Shown here: positions 54,269 to 62,901 of the stretch, one piece after another
Layout: every line of letters starts with the position of its first letter
Numbering within the stretch: position 1 is the stretch's first letter
Origin: Limibacillus sp.
GTDB taxonomy: Bacteria > Pseudomonadota > Alphaproteobacteria > Kiloniellales > CECT-8803
Assembly: GCA_037379885.1 (NCBI GenBank)
Contig: JARRJC010000004.1
Coordinates: 40,034 to 104,033, forward strand
Reading direction: 5' to 3'
Length of the DNA stretch: 64,000 nt
Notes under the pieces: generated by a model
The model's input: the letters and a program-made list of their open reading frames with translations, nothing else
The model's database searches: none
What the model was told of the DNA's origin: nothing
Translations under genes and position numbers: made by a program

Positions 54269-55270
54269 ATGACCAGCATGATCGACCCCTTCGGCCGCAG
54301 CATTGAGTATCTGCGGGTTTCCGTGACGGACCGCTGCGACTTCCGCTGCGTCTACTGCATGGCCGAAGACATGACCTTCCTGCCCAAGAAGGAGATCCTC
54401 AGCCTTGAGGAGCTGGACCGCCTCTGCACCACCTTCGTGAACCTTGGCGTCCGCAAGCTGCGCATGACCGGCGGCGAGCCGCTGGTGCGCCGGAACATCA
54501 TGTGGCTGTTCCGCCGTCTGGGCCGCCACCTGGAGAGCGGCGCTCTCGACGAATTGACCCTGACCACCAACGGCAGCCAGCTCTCGCGCTTCGCTGAGGA
54601 GCTCTATGACTGCGGCGTGCGCCGGGTGAACGTCTCCCTCGACACGCTCAATGCCGACAAGTTCGTCGCCATCACCCGTTGGGGCAAGTACGACAAGGTT
54701 ATGGAGGGGCTGGAAGCCGCCAAGAAGGCCGGGCTCCAGGTCAAACTGAACGCCGTCGCGCTCAAGGGCGTGAACGACGACGAGTTCGATCATATGGTCC
54801 AGTGGTGCGGCGATCAGGGCTTCGATCTGACCTTCATCGAGGTCATGCCGATGGGCGACATCGGCGGCGAGGAACGGGTCGACCAGTACCTGCCGCTCTC
54901 CCAAGTCCGCGCCCAACTCTCGGAGAAGTGGACGCTGGAGGAGATCGACTACAAGACCGGCGGCCCGGCCCGCTACGTCCGGGTCAAGGAGACCGGCGGG
55001 CGAATCGGTTTCATCACGCCGCTGACCCATAACTTCTGCGAAAGCTGCAACCGCGTGCGGGTCACCTGCACCGGCATGCTCTACATGTGCCTCGGTCAGG
55101 ACGACGACGCGGACCTGCGCGAGCCCTTGCGGGCCAGCGACGACGACAGCCTGCTCGAGGACAGCATCCGTGCGGCCATCGCCCGCAAGCCCAAGGGCCA
55201 TGACTTCGTCATCGACCGCCGCAATCAGCAGCCCGCCGTCGCCCGCCACATGAGCGTGACCGGCGGCTAA
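54269..55270 (+). CDS. moaA: GTP 3',8-cyclase
   Basis: Radical-SAM enzyme of molybdopterin synthesis, forming 3',8-cyclo-dihydro-GTP from GTP. 333 residues. The radical-SAM triad is in CDFRCVYC (Cys-x3-Cys-x2-Cys), and the C-terminal cluster is in [18 protein letters not shown]; the protein ends with the Gly-Gly required by MoaA. The ATG at 54269 is used. Upstream (54049-54268) are two short inverted repeats, GCGGA/TCCGC and AGGCGGC/GCCGCCT, which could be leader structures; I see no Moco riboswitch motif. Confidence 0.96.
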   Translation: MTSMIDPFGRSIEYLRVSVTDRCDFRCVYCMAEDMTFLPKKEILSLEELDRLCTTFVNLGVRKLRMTGGEPLVRRNIMWLFRRLGRHLESGALDELTLTTNGSQLSRFAEELYDCGVRRVNVSLDTLNADKFVAITRWGKYDKVMEGLEAAKKAGLQVKLNAVALKGVNDDEFDHMVQWCGDQGFDLTFIEVMPMGDIGGEERVDQYLPLSQVRAQLSEKWTLEEIDYKTGGPARYVRVKETGGRIGFITPLTHNFCESCNRVRVTCTGMLYMCLGQDDDADLREPLRASDDDSLLEDSIRAAIARKPKGHDFVIDRRNQQPAVARHMSVTGG

Positions 55271-55311
55271 GCGCGCCCGCCCAGTCCCTTGCGCAGTCCC
55301 TTGCGCAATCC

Positions 55312-55836
55312 CTACTGCTGTTCTGAATGCTCGCCGGCCGGGTCCAACACGACCCGGTAGGTGAAGCTCTTGCCGTCCGTGGCCGTGATGGAGGTGAAGC
55401 CCATCATGTAGGCGAGGTCGAAGAAGGTGTAGTCCTGCTCCAGCGCCGGCTGGTTCTGAAAGGCCGGCAGCAGACGCGCGACCGCGGTCAGTTGCGCAAA
55501 GAAGGCTCGGGTCCGGTAAGCCGTCTCCATCTGCCCGTCGTAGAGCGCCGTGAAGATCAGGCTGTCGTCCTCCCCGCCCTTGGTGAAGGCCACGACCTGG
55601 GCGGGATAGGCCTTCTTGCCCTGATCGGCGCTGATGCCCGTCACGAAGGCAATGCGGAGCTGGCGGGAGGCCTGGGGCAGCCTCTGGGCGCGCGGCTCGT
55701 AGTTCTCCTGCACCGTCACCTCGGGATAGTAGTACCCTTGATAGCGATGGTCGGCGCGTGCCTCCGGACTGGAGAGGATCAGCAGGAAGGCGGCGGCCAG
55801 AAGCGCTGAGAGCGAGGTGCGGGTCACGGCGGGCAT
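55312..55836 (-). CDS. Secreted protein of unknown function
   Basis: 174 residues with a Sec signal peptide (RTSLSALLAAAFLLILSSPE, cleavage near ARA-DH). The mature region has YYYPEVTVQENYEPRAQRL and repeated aromatic segments (LEQDYTFFDLAYMMGFTS). It lies 73 bp after the RimK-like gene in the same direction, so it may be co-transcribed with the GNAT-peptidase/RimK pair. Whether it is a substrate or partner is not known; the family is not recognised. Confidence 0.7.
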   Translation of the reverse strand: MPAVTRTSLSALLAAAFLLILSSPEARADHRYQGYYYPEVTVQENYEPRAQRLPQASRQLRIAFVTGISADQGKKAYPAQVVAFTKGGEDDSLIFTALYDGQMETAYRTRAFFAQLTAVARLLPAFQNQPALEQDYTFFDLAYMMGFTSITATDGKSFTYRVVLDPAGEHSEQQ

Positions 55837-55909
55837 CTCCGGTTGGGGTCAAGAGCTGTTGCGTGGGGCAGTCTGCCCCAGCCGGACGCCCCGGCAAAGC
55901 CCGCTCTGA

Positions 55910-57370
55910 TCAGCGCTTTTCGATGCGCCGCACGAAGTCCTCGAGAATCATCTCGTAGAGGGCATCCTTCAGGACGGCGTCATCGACGCCATTGTCGAGG
56001 TTGGGGTTGTCGTTGATCTCGATGACATGGACGCATGTCTTGCTATGCTTGATGTCCACCCCGTAGAGCCCGTCGCCGATCAGGTTGGCGGCCTTCAGGC
56101 CGAGCTCAACGACCTCGGGCGGCGCTTCCCCGACCGCCCAGGTCTTGAAGCCGCCCTCCTCCACCCGGCCGTCCTTGTGGTGATGCACGATCTGCCAGTG
56201 CTTGCGGCTCATGAAGTACTGGGAGACGAAGATCGGCTTGCGGCCCAAGACGCCGACCCGCCAGTCGTACTCCGTGTACATGAACTCCTGCGCCAGGATC
56301 ACGGCGGAGCGCTTGAAGAGCTTGCGGGTCACCTCTTGCAGCTGGGCGCGGTCCTCCACCTTGAAGACGCCGCGCGAGAAGGAGCCATCGGGGATCTTGA
56401 GGACCGCGGGGTAGCCGATCTCCTCCTCCACCCGCAGCACCTGGGCCCGGTCCACGATGATGGTGCGCGGGGCCGAGAGTTTGTGCGATTGAAGCAACTC
56501 GGCCAGATAGACCTTGTTGGTGCAGCGCAGGATCGATTCGGGATCGTCGATCACCGGGATGCCTTCGTGCGCGGCCTTGCGGGCGAAGCGGAAGGTGTGG
56601 TTGTCGATCCCCGTGGTTTCGCGGATGAAAAGCGCGTCGTACTCGGCCAGACGCAGATAGTCGCTGCGCTCGATCAGCTCGACGGCGACGCCGTGGGACG
56701 GGCCGACCTGCTGGAAGCGTTTCAGGGTCGCCGCCGAAGACGGCGGCAGCGCCTCGTTCGGGTTCTGCAGGATCGCCAGGGTGTAGCGCGGCTGCTGGCG
56801 GGCCTTGGGCTGGCGCCACTCGGCCCGGGTGTGCCGCTCCAGGCTACCTGTGAAGAAGTCGAACTCCTCCGGGCTCAGCGCCCCCACCGAGAGCGGCTGG
56901 AGATGGGAGATGCGCCAGCGCTCTTCCTTGACCGCCGTCACCCGCAGCAGCGGACAGCGGAAGCGGTCGAAGAGCGCGCGGGCAAAGGATCTGAACCGCC
57001 CGTCCAGCGGCTCTCCGAAGGAGATCACCAGGGAGAAATCGCTGCGTGGGGCTTGCGGCAGCTTCTCGATGCACTCCCGCAGCGCTGCGTTCATGTCGGG
57101 CAGCTCCACGCTGTAGAGCGTCTTGCGCGAAAGCCCCAGGATCGTCGCCACGGTCGGGACCACCTTCTGTCCGCGCGCCTCGGCCAAGAGGGAGACGTAG
57201 TAGCCCAAGTCCATGTAACCCAGATCGCCGGACAGATTGACGACGCGCTGGTTGCGCTGGTTGTAGCGGCTGGGATCGGTCACGTACTCGCGCATGGTGA
57301 CCGCATTGCCCGTCGCCTGGGCCCATTCCTTGTCGGCTTCCTGCTCGACGACGATCAGATGACTGGGCAT
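55910..57370 (-). CDS. RimK-like ATP-grasp ligase
   Basis: 486 residues. An N-terminal RimK-associated domain (~1-200) is followed by an ATP-grasp domain (from about 230; nucleotide-binding KIPDGSFSRGVFKVED, catalytic-loop EINDNPNLDNG). RimK enzymes add amino acids, often glutamate, to protein or peptide carboxylates through acyl-phosphate chemistry. The stop of the GNAT/peptidase gene is only 7 bp upstream of this ATG, so the two are one unit. The substrate here is unknown; see findings. Confidence 0.85.
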   Translation of the reverse strand: MPSHLIVVEQEADKEWAQATGNAVTMREYVTDPSRYNQRNQRVVNLSGDLGYMDLGYYVSLLAEARGQKVVPTVATILGLSRKTLYSVELPDMNAALRECIEKLPQAPRSDFSLVISFGEPLDGRFRSFARALFDRFRCPLLRVTAVKEERWRISHLQPLSVGALSPEEFDFFTGSLERHTRAEWRQPKARQQPRYTLAILQNPNEALPPSSAATLKRFQQVGPSHGVAVELIERSDYLRLAEYDALFIRETTGIDNHTFRFARKAAHEGIPVIDDPESILRCTNKVYLAELLQSHKLSAPRTIIVDRAQVLRVEEEIGYPAVLKIPDGSFSRGVFKVEDRAQLQEVTRKLFKRSAVILAQEFMYTEYDWRVGVLGRKPIFVSQYFMSRKHWQIVHHHKDGRVEEGGFKTWAVGEAPPEVVELGLKAANLIGDGLYGVDIKHSKTCVHVIEINDNPNLDNGVDDAVLKDALYEMILEDFVRRIEKR

Positions 57371-57377
57371 GGGGTCT

Positions 57378-58544
57378 TCAGGTCTCCTTCTTGCGAAGCA
57401 CCACGGCGCTGGAGAGGCGCTCGGCGCCATAACGCGCCATGCGGTCCAGCTCCGCCGCGGTGACAGGCATGTTCGCGGATTCAAGGCGCCCGCGCCGTTC
57501 CTTCCGGTCGACGAAGGGATCGTGCAGGAAAAAAGTGTCGCCGTGGTAGCCGGTCACTAGCACCCAATGGGGCACCTTCTCGCCCCAGATCCGGTAGCTG
57601 CTCACCAGCAGCAGCGGGGCCGCGCCCTCATCCAGCAGGCTGCGCAGGCCGGACAGCGAGAGACGGCGGTGGCGCACCGGGATGCGCGCCGCCTTCACCT
57701 CGCGCTGAAAGTCCTGCTGCACGAGCCGCATGGCCTCGCGCTTGCTCTCGCTGCGCACCGATTGCAGGAACAGCAGACCGGGGTCGGTGACCAGGATTTC
57801 CGCGTCGAACCCGCGCCGCCGGGCCGCCAGCGCCAGGCCGTAGGGACCGCAACCGCCATGCCCGGAGGTCATGAAGATCAGGGTCGCCTCGCGCCAGATG
57901 CGCAGCTCTTCGGTCGGGCTCGGCTTCATCTTGGAGTCGAGCGCGGCCATGGCCATCAGCAGGGCGGCGGGCCCGCAGGTGAACTCCAGCCGCTGTTCAT
58001 AGAAAGGCGCGCGCGGCGGACTGGCGCCCCGAGCCTCCTCGGCCAGACGCTTTTCCATAAGAACCGCGTCGGCGTGATCCTCATAGTAGTCGGCCTTGAT
58101 GCCGAACTCGCGGTATCCGGCGGAACGGTAGAGCGCGAGGGCCGCCTCGTTGTCGCGCCTCACCTCCAGCCGCAGATAGGCTCGGTCCTCCTCGCGCGCG
58201 GCCTCCTCCAGCTCGGCGATCAACAGCCGGGCGATTCCAAGTCCCCGCGCCTCTTCGGCGACGGCAAGGGAATAGAGCCGCGCCAGCAGCGAGCGGCCGC
58301 GCAGTAGGACCAGGCCGTAGCCCAGCACCCTGCCGTCCTGCTCGGCCACGCGGAAAAGCGCGTGCCCCCGCTTCAGGAGACGCTGGAAGGAGCGGCGCGA
58401 CAGGCGGTCGCCGGGGAAAGCTCCGGCCTCCAACGCCAAGAGAGCGTCGATGTCGCCCGCGCGCGCCGGGCGCAGCAGAAGACCCGCCCCGCCAGGTTCC
58501 CTCGCGGCGTCTTCTTTCCTCTTGGTCTTGGCGGCGGCGGTCAT
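57378..58544 (-). CDS. GNAT acetyltransferase fused to a C39-like cysteine peptidase
   Basis: 388 residues in two domains. Residues ~20-165 are a GNAT acetyltransferase (RimI-like motif A LYSLAVAEEARGLGIARLLI, with RGLGIA). Residues ~180-388 are a peptidase C39-like fold with a Cys-His-Asp triad: Cys190 in FTCGPAALL, His326 in PHWVLVTGY and Asp342 in HDPF. The fusion and its tight coupling to a RimK-like ligase recall ATP-grasp/acetyltransferase/peptidase systems proposed for peptide modification. The ATG at 58544 has a weak ribosome site. Divergent from nadK. Confidence 0.88.
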   Translation of the reverse strand: MTAAAKTKRKEDAAREPGGAGLLLRPARAGDIDALLALEAGAFPGDRLSRRSFQRLLKRGHALFRVAEQDGRVLGYGLVLLRGRSLLARLYSLAVAEEARGLGIARLLIAELEEAAREEDRAYLRLEVRRDNEAALALYRSAGYREFGIKADYYEDHADAVLMEKRLAEEARGASPPRAPFYEQRLEFTCGPAALLMAMAALDSKMKPSPTEELRIWREATLIFMTSGHGGCGPYGLALAARRRGFDAEILVTDPGLLFLQSVRSESKREAMRLVQQDFQREVKAARIPVRHRRLSLSGLRSLLDEGAAPLLLVSSYRIWGEKVPHWVLVTGYHGDTFFLHDPFVDRKERRGRLESANMPVTAAELDRMARYGAERLSSAVVLRKKET

Positions 58545-58811
58545 GACGGCGGCCAGCGTTCCCTCGTTGGTTTCCCTGCCGGGCCAAAAGGGCCGGGCGG
58601 AGAGGCAGGACTATGCGCAGAAGCGCGCTTTCCTGTCTCATGCCGATTGTGAATGGCTGAACCTTCAGGTCCAGCGATTTCGGCATGGCGCAGTCGCGTG
58701 CAGAAAGCGCGTTCAGGGCCGGTGGCGTTTGCCGCCGCGGCGGCTATACTCGCCGGCGAAGGGCCTGGACGCGCGTCCGGGCCGAAAAGGCAGGAAGCGC
58801 AGGTCCAGACC

Positions 58812-59570
58812 ATGAAGTTCGCCATCGTCGCCGCCGACAGCGATGAAGCCCAGGAAGCCAAGGTCCGCTTAAGCCACCGCTACGGCAGCGTTGCACCCAA
58901 GGACGCGGATGTGATCGTCGCCCTGGGCGGCGACGGCTTCATGCTGGAGACGGCGCACGAGCATCTGGGCAGCGGCAAGGCCGTCTATGGCATGAACCGC
59001 GGCACGGTCGGTTTCCTGATGAACGGCTACGATGAGGAGAACCTGGAAGAGCGCCTCGCCACCGCCGAACAGGTCAAGCTGCACCCGCTGCGCATGCACG
59101 CCACCACGATCGGCGGACAGTCGGTGGACGCGCTCGCGATCAACGAGGTCTCGTTGCTGCGCGAAAGCCGTCAGGCCGCCAAGATCCGCATCTTTGTCGA
59201 TGGCGTGCAGCGCCTGGACGACCTGATCTGCGACGGCATCCTGCTCTCCACACCGGCCGGCAGCACGGCCTACAACCTCTCGGCGCACGGGCCGATCATT
59301 CCGATCGGCACGCCGCTTCTCGCTATGACGCCGATCTCCGCTTTCAGGCCGCGGCGCTGGCGCGGCGCGCTGCTGCCGCATAAGGCGGCTGTGCGCTTCG
59401 ATATCCTGGAGGCAAAGAAACGGCCGGTCTCCGCGACGGCGGACTACACAGAGGTCCGCGATGTCGCCTCGGTCGAGATCTATGAGGACCGCAAGGAGAC
59501 CGTGGAGCTGCTGTTCGACCCCGAACACAATCTGGAAGAGCGCATCCTGCGCGAACAGTTCCTCCCCTAA
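58812..59570 (+). CDS. nadK: NAD kinase
   Basis: Phosphorylates NAD to NADP. 252 residues with the ATP-binding [17 protein letters not shown], the [18 protein letters not shown] loop and the diagnostic [20 protein letters not shown]. The ATG at 58812 gives a family-like N-terminus. Divergent from the GNAT-peptidase gene; about 267 bp between them holds promoters. Confidence 0.95.
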   Translation: MKFAIVAADSDEAQEAKVRLSHRYGSVAPKDADVIVALGGDGFMLETAHEHLGSGKAVYGMNRGTVGFLMNGYDEENLEERLATAEQVKLHPLRMHATTIGGQSVDALAINEVSLLRESRQAAKIRIFVDGVQRLDDLICDGILLSTPAGSTAYNLSAHGPIIPIGTPLLAMTPISAFRPRRWRGALLPHKAAVRFDILEAKKRPVSATADYTEVRDVASVEIYEDRKETVELLFDPEHNLEERILREQFLP

Positions 59571-59577
59571 AGCCTCA

Positions 59578-59614
59578 GAAAAAGAAAGCGGCGCCGGGGG
59601 GAATCCGGCGCCGC
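59578..59614 (-). terminator. Terminator of the DUF1127 gene
   Basis: GCGGCGCCGG (59588-59597) and CCGGCGCCGC (59605-59614), 10-bp stem, 7-nt loop. On the minus strand it is followed by TTTCTTTTTC. It lies downstream of the DUF1127 gene and just past the nadK stop, possibly serving both. Confidence 0.75.
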
Positions 59615-59685
59615 AAGGGCCCTGGGGAGGGCGGATGCTTCTCCAGAGGTCAGAGACCCTCCCCGGACAGGGAAGACGGGTGGGC

Positions 59686-59940
59686 TCACTCCCTCCAGAA
59701 AGGCTTGGAGACCTCCAGGCGGCGAGCAACCTCGCTCATGCCCATATCGGCGAGCAGGCGGTCGTCCAGGGTGCGGAGATGACGGCGCATCTCGTAACGC
59801 TGCTGCCAGACCGTGAGCAGGACCAAGGCGCTCTTGATCTGGGCCAGAAGGCTGCTCGGCAGCTCGGCGATGAAACCGGCGGTCTTCTGGCTGGCAGCCT
59901 CGCAACGGCTGGCGGAAACGTCCTTGTACAAGCTGGTCAT
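59686..59940 (-). CDS. DUF1127 family small protein
   Basis: 84 residues. The C-terminal half has the DUF1127 motif LDDRLLADMGMSEVARRLEV followed by SKPFWRE; the N-terminal half is an amphipathic helix (SLLAQIKSALVLLTVWQQRY). Such small proteins are common and abundant in alphaproteobacteria and some are linked to phosphate or RNA-binding regulation. Followed by a strong terminator. Confidence 0.9.
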   Translation of the reverse strand: MTSLYKDVSASRCEAASQKTAGFIAELPSSLLAQIKSALVLLTVWQQRYEMRRHLRTLDDRLLADMGMSEVARRLEVSKPFWRE

Positions 59941-60102
59941 GGCTAAATTCTCCTAACTCTTGCTTTAGAAGCGCCTTCCCCTGGACCCATTTCCGGGATC
60001 GGCGCCTAAAGCCTGCTTACGGGTATGAATTTGGCCGATGATGACAAAAGGAACAAACGATGTTATTTCATCATTCGGATTAGTTTTTCTTATGGACAAG
60101 AC

Positions 60103-61071
60103 ATGGCCCGACGCCTGCCCTCCCTGAACGGACTGCGCGCCTTCGAGGCCGCCGCGCGCCACCTCTCCTTCACCAAGGCGGCGGAGGAGTTGAACGTCAC
60201 GCAGGCCGCCGTCAGCCACCAGGTGAAAGCGCTGGAGGAACGTCTGGGGCTCCAGCTCTTCAAGCGCGGCAACCGCTCCCTGCTGCTGACCGATGCGGGT
60301 CAGGCCTATCTGCCGGCGCTGCGCGAGGCCTTCGACGCCATCGCCCTGGCGACCGACCGCGTCACCTTGCGAAGTCAGGAGGGGCCTTTGCGGATCTCCT
60401 CGCTGAACTCCCTGGCCGCCAAATGGCTCATGCCGCGCCTGCCCCGCTTCCGGGAGCGCAATCCGGGCATCGATATCCTGATCCACACCTCGGACACCTT
60501 GGTGGACTTCGCGCGCGACGGGATCGACATCGGCATCCGCTACGGCAAGGGGCAGTATCAGGGATTGATCTGCGACTACCTGATGGGCGACGTCTGCTTT
60601 CCCATGTGCAGCCCGCAACTGGTGGAGAAGAGCGGTCATCCGCTGAAGCATCCGGCCGACCTGCGCCACCATGTGCTCTTGAGCGACGACGCCCCCAACG
60701 TGCCGGGCATGCCGGATTGGCGCATGTGGCTGCGCGCCGCCGGGATCAGGGACCTGGACCCCTCCTCCGGCTACGCCTACAGCGATTCGGCCATGATGGT
60801 GCAGGCCGCGGTGGAGGGACAGGGGGTCGGCCTCTGCCGCTATTCCATCGCCGAGCTGGACCTTGCCGCCGGCCGTCTGGTGAAGCCCTTTGATCTGGAA
60901 ATCGCCTCGCAGTACTCCTATTACTTGGCGATCCCGCCGGCCAATCTTCAGTTGCCCAGGGTGAAGGCCTTCCGGGAGTGGATCCTGGAGGAAGCCCGCA
61001 ACCGCCCGGTGGGCAGCGGCGCCAGCCCGAACGACCAGACCCCGCCGCCCGAGAACAGGAGTCAGCCTTGA
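60103..61071 (+). CDS. LysR-family regulator, GcvA-like
   Basis: 322 residues. The N-terminal HTH (MARRLPSLNGLRAFEAAARH, then LSFTKAAEELNVTQAAVSHQ) is the classic GcvA-type motif. A binding domain follows (FPMCSPQLVEKSGHPLKHP). The ATG at 60103 is chosen because the HTH begins there; a longer frame starts at 60025. Its stop overlaps the TTG start of the argE-like gene. Controls that gene or a glycine/amine pathway, by analogy. Confidence 0.88.
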   Translation: MARRLPSLNGLRAFEAAARHLSFTKAAEELNVTQAAVSHQVKALEERLGLQLFKRGNRSLLLTDAGQAYLPALREAFDAIALATDRVTLRSQEGPLRISSLNSLAAKWLMPRLPRFRERNPGIDILIHTSDTLVDFARDGIDIGIRYGKGQYQGLICDYLMGDVCFPMCSPQLVEKSGHPLKHPADLRHHVLLSDDAPNVPGMPDWRMWLRAAGIRDLDPSSGYAYSDSAMMVQAAVEGQGVGLCRYSIAELDLAAGRLVKPFDLEIASQYSYYLAIPPANLQLPRVKAFREWILEEARNRPVGSGASPNDQTPPPENRSQP

Positions 61072-62252
61072 GCGACGCACCCCTTGAAGAGTCCTCCACC
61101 CTCAGCGCGGACGGCCGCGCCTGGGTCGAGCGGCTGATCGGCTTCGACACCACGAGCCGCAACTCCAACCTGGAGCTGATAGAGGACGTGAAGGGCTATC
61201 TGGCCGGTCTCGGCGTCGAGGCGGAGCTGGTCTACAACGAGGAACGCTCCAAGGCGAACCTCTACGCCACCATCGGGCCGAAGGACCGGCCCGGCATCGC
61301 CCTTTCCGGCCACACCGACGTGGTGCCCATCGACGGACAGGACTGGGCCAGCGACCCCTGGAAGGTCATCGAGCGCGACGGCAAGCTCTACGGGCGCGGC
61401 ACCAGCGACATGAAGGGCTTCATCGCCCTGGTCCTGGCTAGGCTCCCGGCCTTTCTGGAGCGCGAGCTGCAAACGCCGCTGCACCTCTGTTTTTCCTATG
61501 ACGAGGAGGTCGGCTGCCTGGGCGTTCGCCCGCTGCTGGAGTTCCTGAAGGCCCAGCCGGTCCGCCCGCGTCTTGCGATCATCGGCGAGCCCACCTCCAT
61601 GCAGGTCATCACCGCGCACAAGGGCAAGCTGTCCCAGCGCTGTCAGGTGACCGGCTCGGAGGCGCACTCCTCCCTCGCGCCCTTTGCCGTCAACGCGGTG
61701 CAGCAGGCCGCGCGGCTGGTCTCCTTCCTGGCCGATCTGGCCGAGGAGAAGGCGCGGCAGGGCCCCTTCGATCCCGCCTTCGACGTGCCCCACACCACGG
61801 TCCACACCGGCATCATCCACGGCGGCCAGGCGCTCAACATCGTGCCGCGCGACTGCTACTTCGACTTCGAGTTCCGCAGCCTGCCCGGCGAGGACCCGGA
61901 AGTTCTGTTCGAGCGGGTCAAGGCGCGCGCCGCCGAGATGGAGGCCGAGATGCAGGCCCGCGTTCCCGGCACCGGTTTCTCCTTTGAGAAGATCTCCGCC
62001 TTCCCCGCCCTCGACACGCCGCCGGATGCCGAGGTGGTCGAGCTGGCCAAGTCCCTGACCGGCGCCAACGACACGGCGAAGGTCGCCTTCGGGACCGAGG
62101 CCGGGCTGTTCAGCGAGGCCGGCATCTCCTGCGTGGTCTGCGGGCCCGGCTCCATCGAGCAGGCGCACAAGCCCGACGAGTTCGTGGAGATCGAACAGCT
62201 CGCCGCCTGCGAGCGTTTCCTGGACCGGCTGCTGGAGCGGGTTCGTGCCTGA
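61068..62252 (+). CDS. ArgE/acetylornithine deacetylase-family metallopeptidase
   Basis: 394-residue M20 family enzyme hydrolysing N-acetylornithine or another N-acylated amino acid. Metal-binding segments: ALSGHTDVVPIDGQDWASDP (first), CFSYDEEVGCLGVRPLLEF (catalytic Glu pair), and the C-terminal VVCGPGSIEQAHKPDEFV. The dimerisation domain (HSSLAPFAVNAVQQAARLVS) is complete. The start is a TTG at 61068 inside the LysR stop (TTGA), with AGGAG at 7 nt. Regulator and peptidase probably form one unit. Confidence 0.9.
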   Translation: MSDAPLEESSTLSADGRAWVERLIGFDTTSRNSNLELIEDVKGYLAGLGVEAELVYNEERSKANLYATIGPKDRPGIALSGHTDVVPIDGQDWASDPWKVIERDGKLYGRGTSDMKGFIALVLARLPAFLERELQTPLHLCFSYDEEVGCLGVRPLLEFLKAQPVRPRLAIIGEPTSMQVITAHKGKLSQRCQVTGSEAHSSLAPFAVNAVQQAARLVSFLADLAEEKARQGPFDPAFDVPHTTVHTGIIHGGQALNIVPRDCYFDFEFRSLPGEDPEVLFERVKARAAEMEAEMQARVPGTGFSFEKISAFPALDTPPDAEVVELAKSLTGANDTAKVAFGTEAGLFSEAGISCVVCGPGSIEQAHKPDEFVEIEQLAACERFLDRLLERVRA

Positions 62253-62901
62253 CGCCACCACCCGGCCTGACCCCGCCACACGGCCTGACGCCGCCATCCG
62301 GGGCGTGGTCTTCGACCTGGGCAATGTCCTGATCGAGTGGAACCCGCGCCGCCTCTACCGCAAGCTCTTCGCCGACGAGGCGGAGATGACCTGGTTCCTG
62401 ACCGAGGTCTGCCACAAGGACTGGAACCTGGAGCAGGACCGGGGCCGCCCCTGGGCCGAGGGCATCGAGGAGGCCTGCGCGCGCCACCCCGACCGGCGCG
62501 CGCAGATCGAGGCCTACCACCGCCGCTGGGAAGAGACCATGGGCGGCGCGATCGAGGGCTCCGTTGCGATCCTGAAGGAGCTGAAGGCGGCGGGCCTGCC
62601 GGTATTCGCGCTCACCAACTGGTCGGCGGAAACCTTCCCGGTGGCGCTGGAGCGCTTTGACTTCCTTCAGTGGTTCGATGCCCGGATCGTCTCCGGCGAG
62701 GTCGGCGTGGTTAAGCCCGAACCGGCGATCTACCGCCTGATGATCGAGCGCTCGGGCCTGCCCGCCGGCGCCCTCGCCTTCATCGACGACGGCCCGCGCA
62801 ACGTGGCGGCGGCCGAGGCCATGGGCCTGACGGGTCTGGTCTTCACCGGCGCGGACAAGCTGCGCGCCGACCTGAAGGCGCTGGGCCTGCCGCTGGCCTA
62901 G
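62245..62901 (+). CDS. HAD-family hydrolase (phosphatase-like)
   Basis: 218 residues. The catalytic motif VVFDLGNVLIEWNPR contains Asp-x-x-x-(x)Val of HAD; the other motifs are FALTNWSAE (with Thr in the second), KPEPAIYR (Lys) and FIDDGPRNVAAAEAMG (Asp pair). Likely phosphatase on a small metabolite; the exact subfamily is unclear. The start is GTG at 62245 with GGAG in front, overlapping argE by 8 bp. The N-terminal triplicate repeat is an add-on. Confidence 0.88.
   Translation: MPDATTRPDPATRPDAAIRGVVFDLGNVLIEWNPRRLYRKLFADEAEMTWFLTEVCHKDWNLEQDRGRPWAEGIEEACARHPDRRAQIEAYHRRWEETMGGAIEGSVAILKELKAAGLPVFALTNWSAETFPVALERFDFLQWFDARIVSGEVGVVKPEPAIYRLMIERSGLPAGALAFIDDGPRNVAAAEAMGLTGLVFTGADKLRADLKALGLPLA
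62248..62301 (+). repeat. Three tandem 18-bp units at the start of the HAD gene
   Basis: CCTGACGCCACCACCCGG (62248-62265), CCTGACCCCGCCACACGG (62266-62283) and CCTGACGCCGCCATCCGG (62284-62301) are consecutive in-frame copies encoding PDATTR, PDPATR, PDAAIR. They extend the N-terminus of the HAD hydrolase by 18 residues without affecting its core. Sign of recent slippage. Confidence 0.9.

Noticed and set aside
50933..55897. A 1654-codon open frame on the minus strand opposite the polyferredoxin, NlpC and moaA genes
   Set aside because: It covers several clear genes on the plus strand, shows Arg/Gly/Ala/His-rich composition with no domain, and is the expected shadow of high-GC coding DNA.
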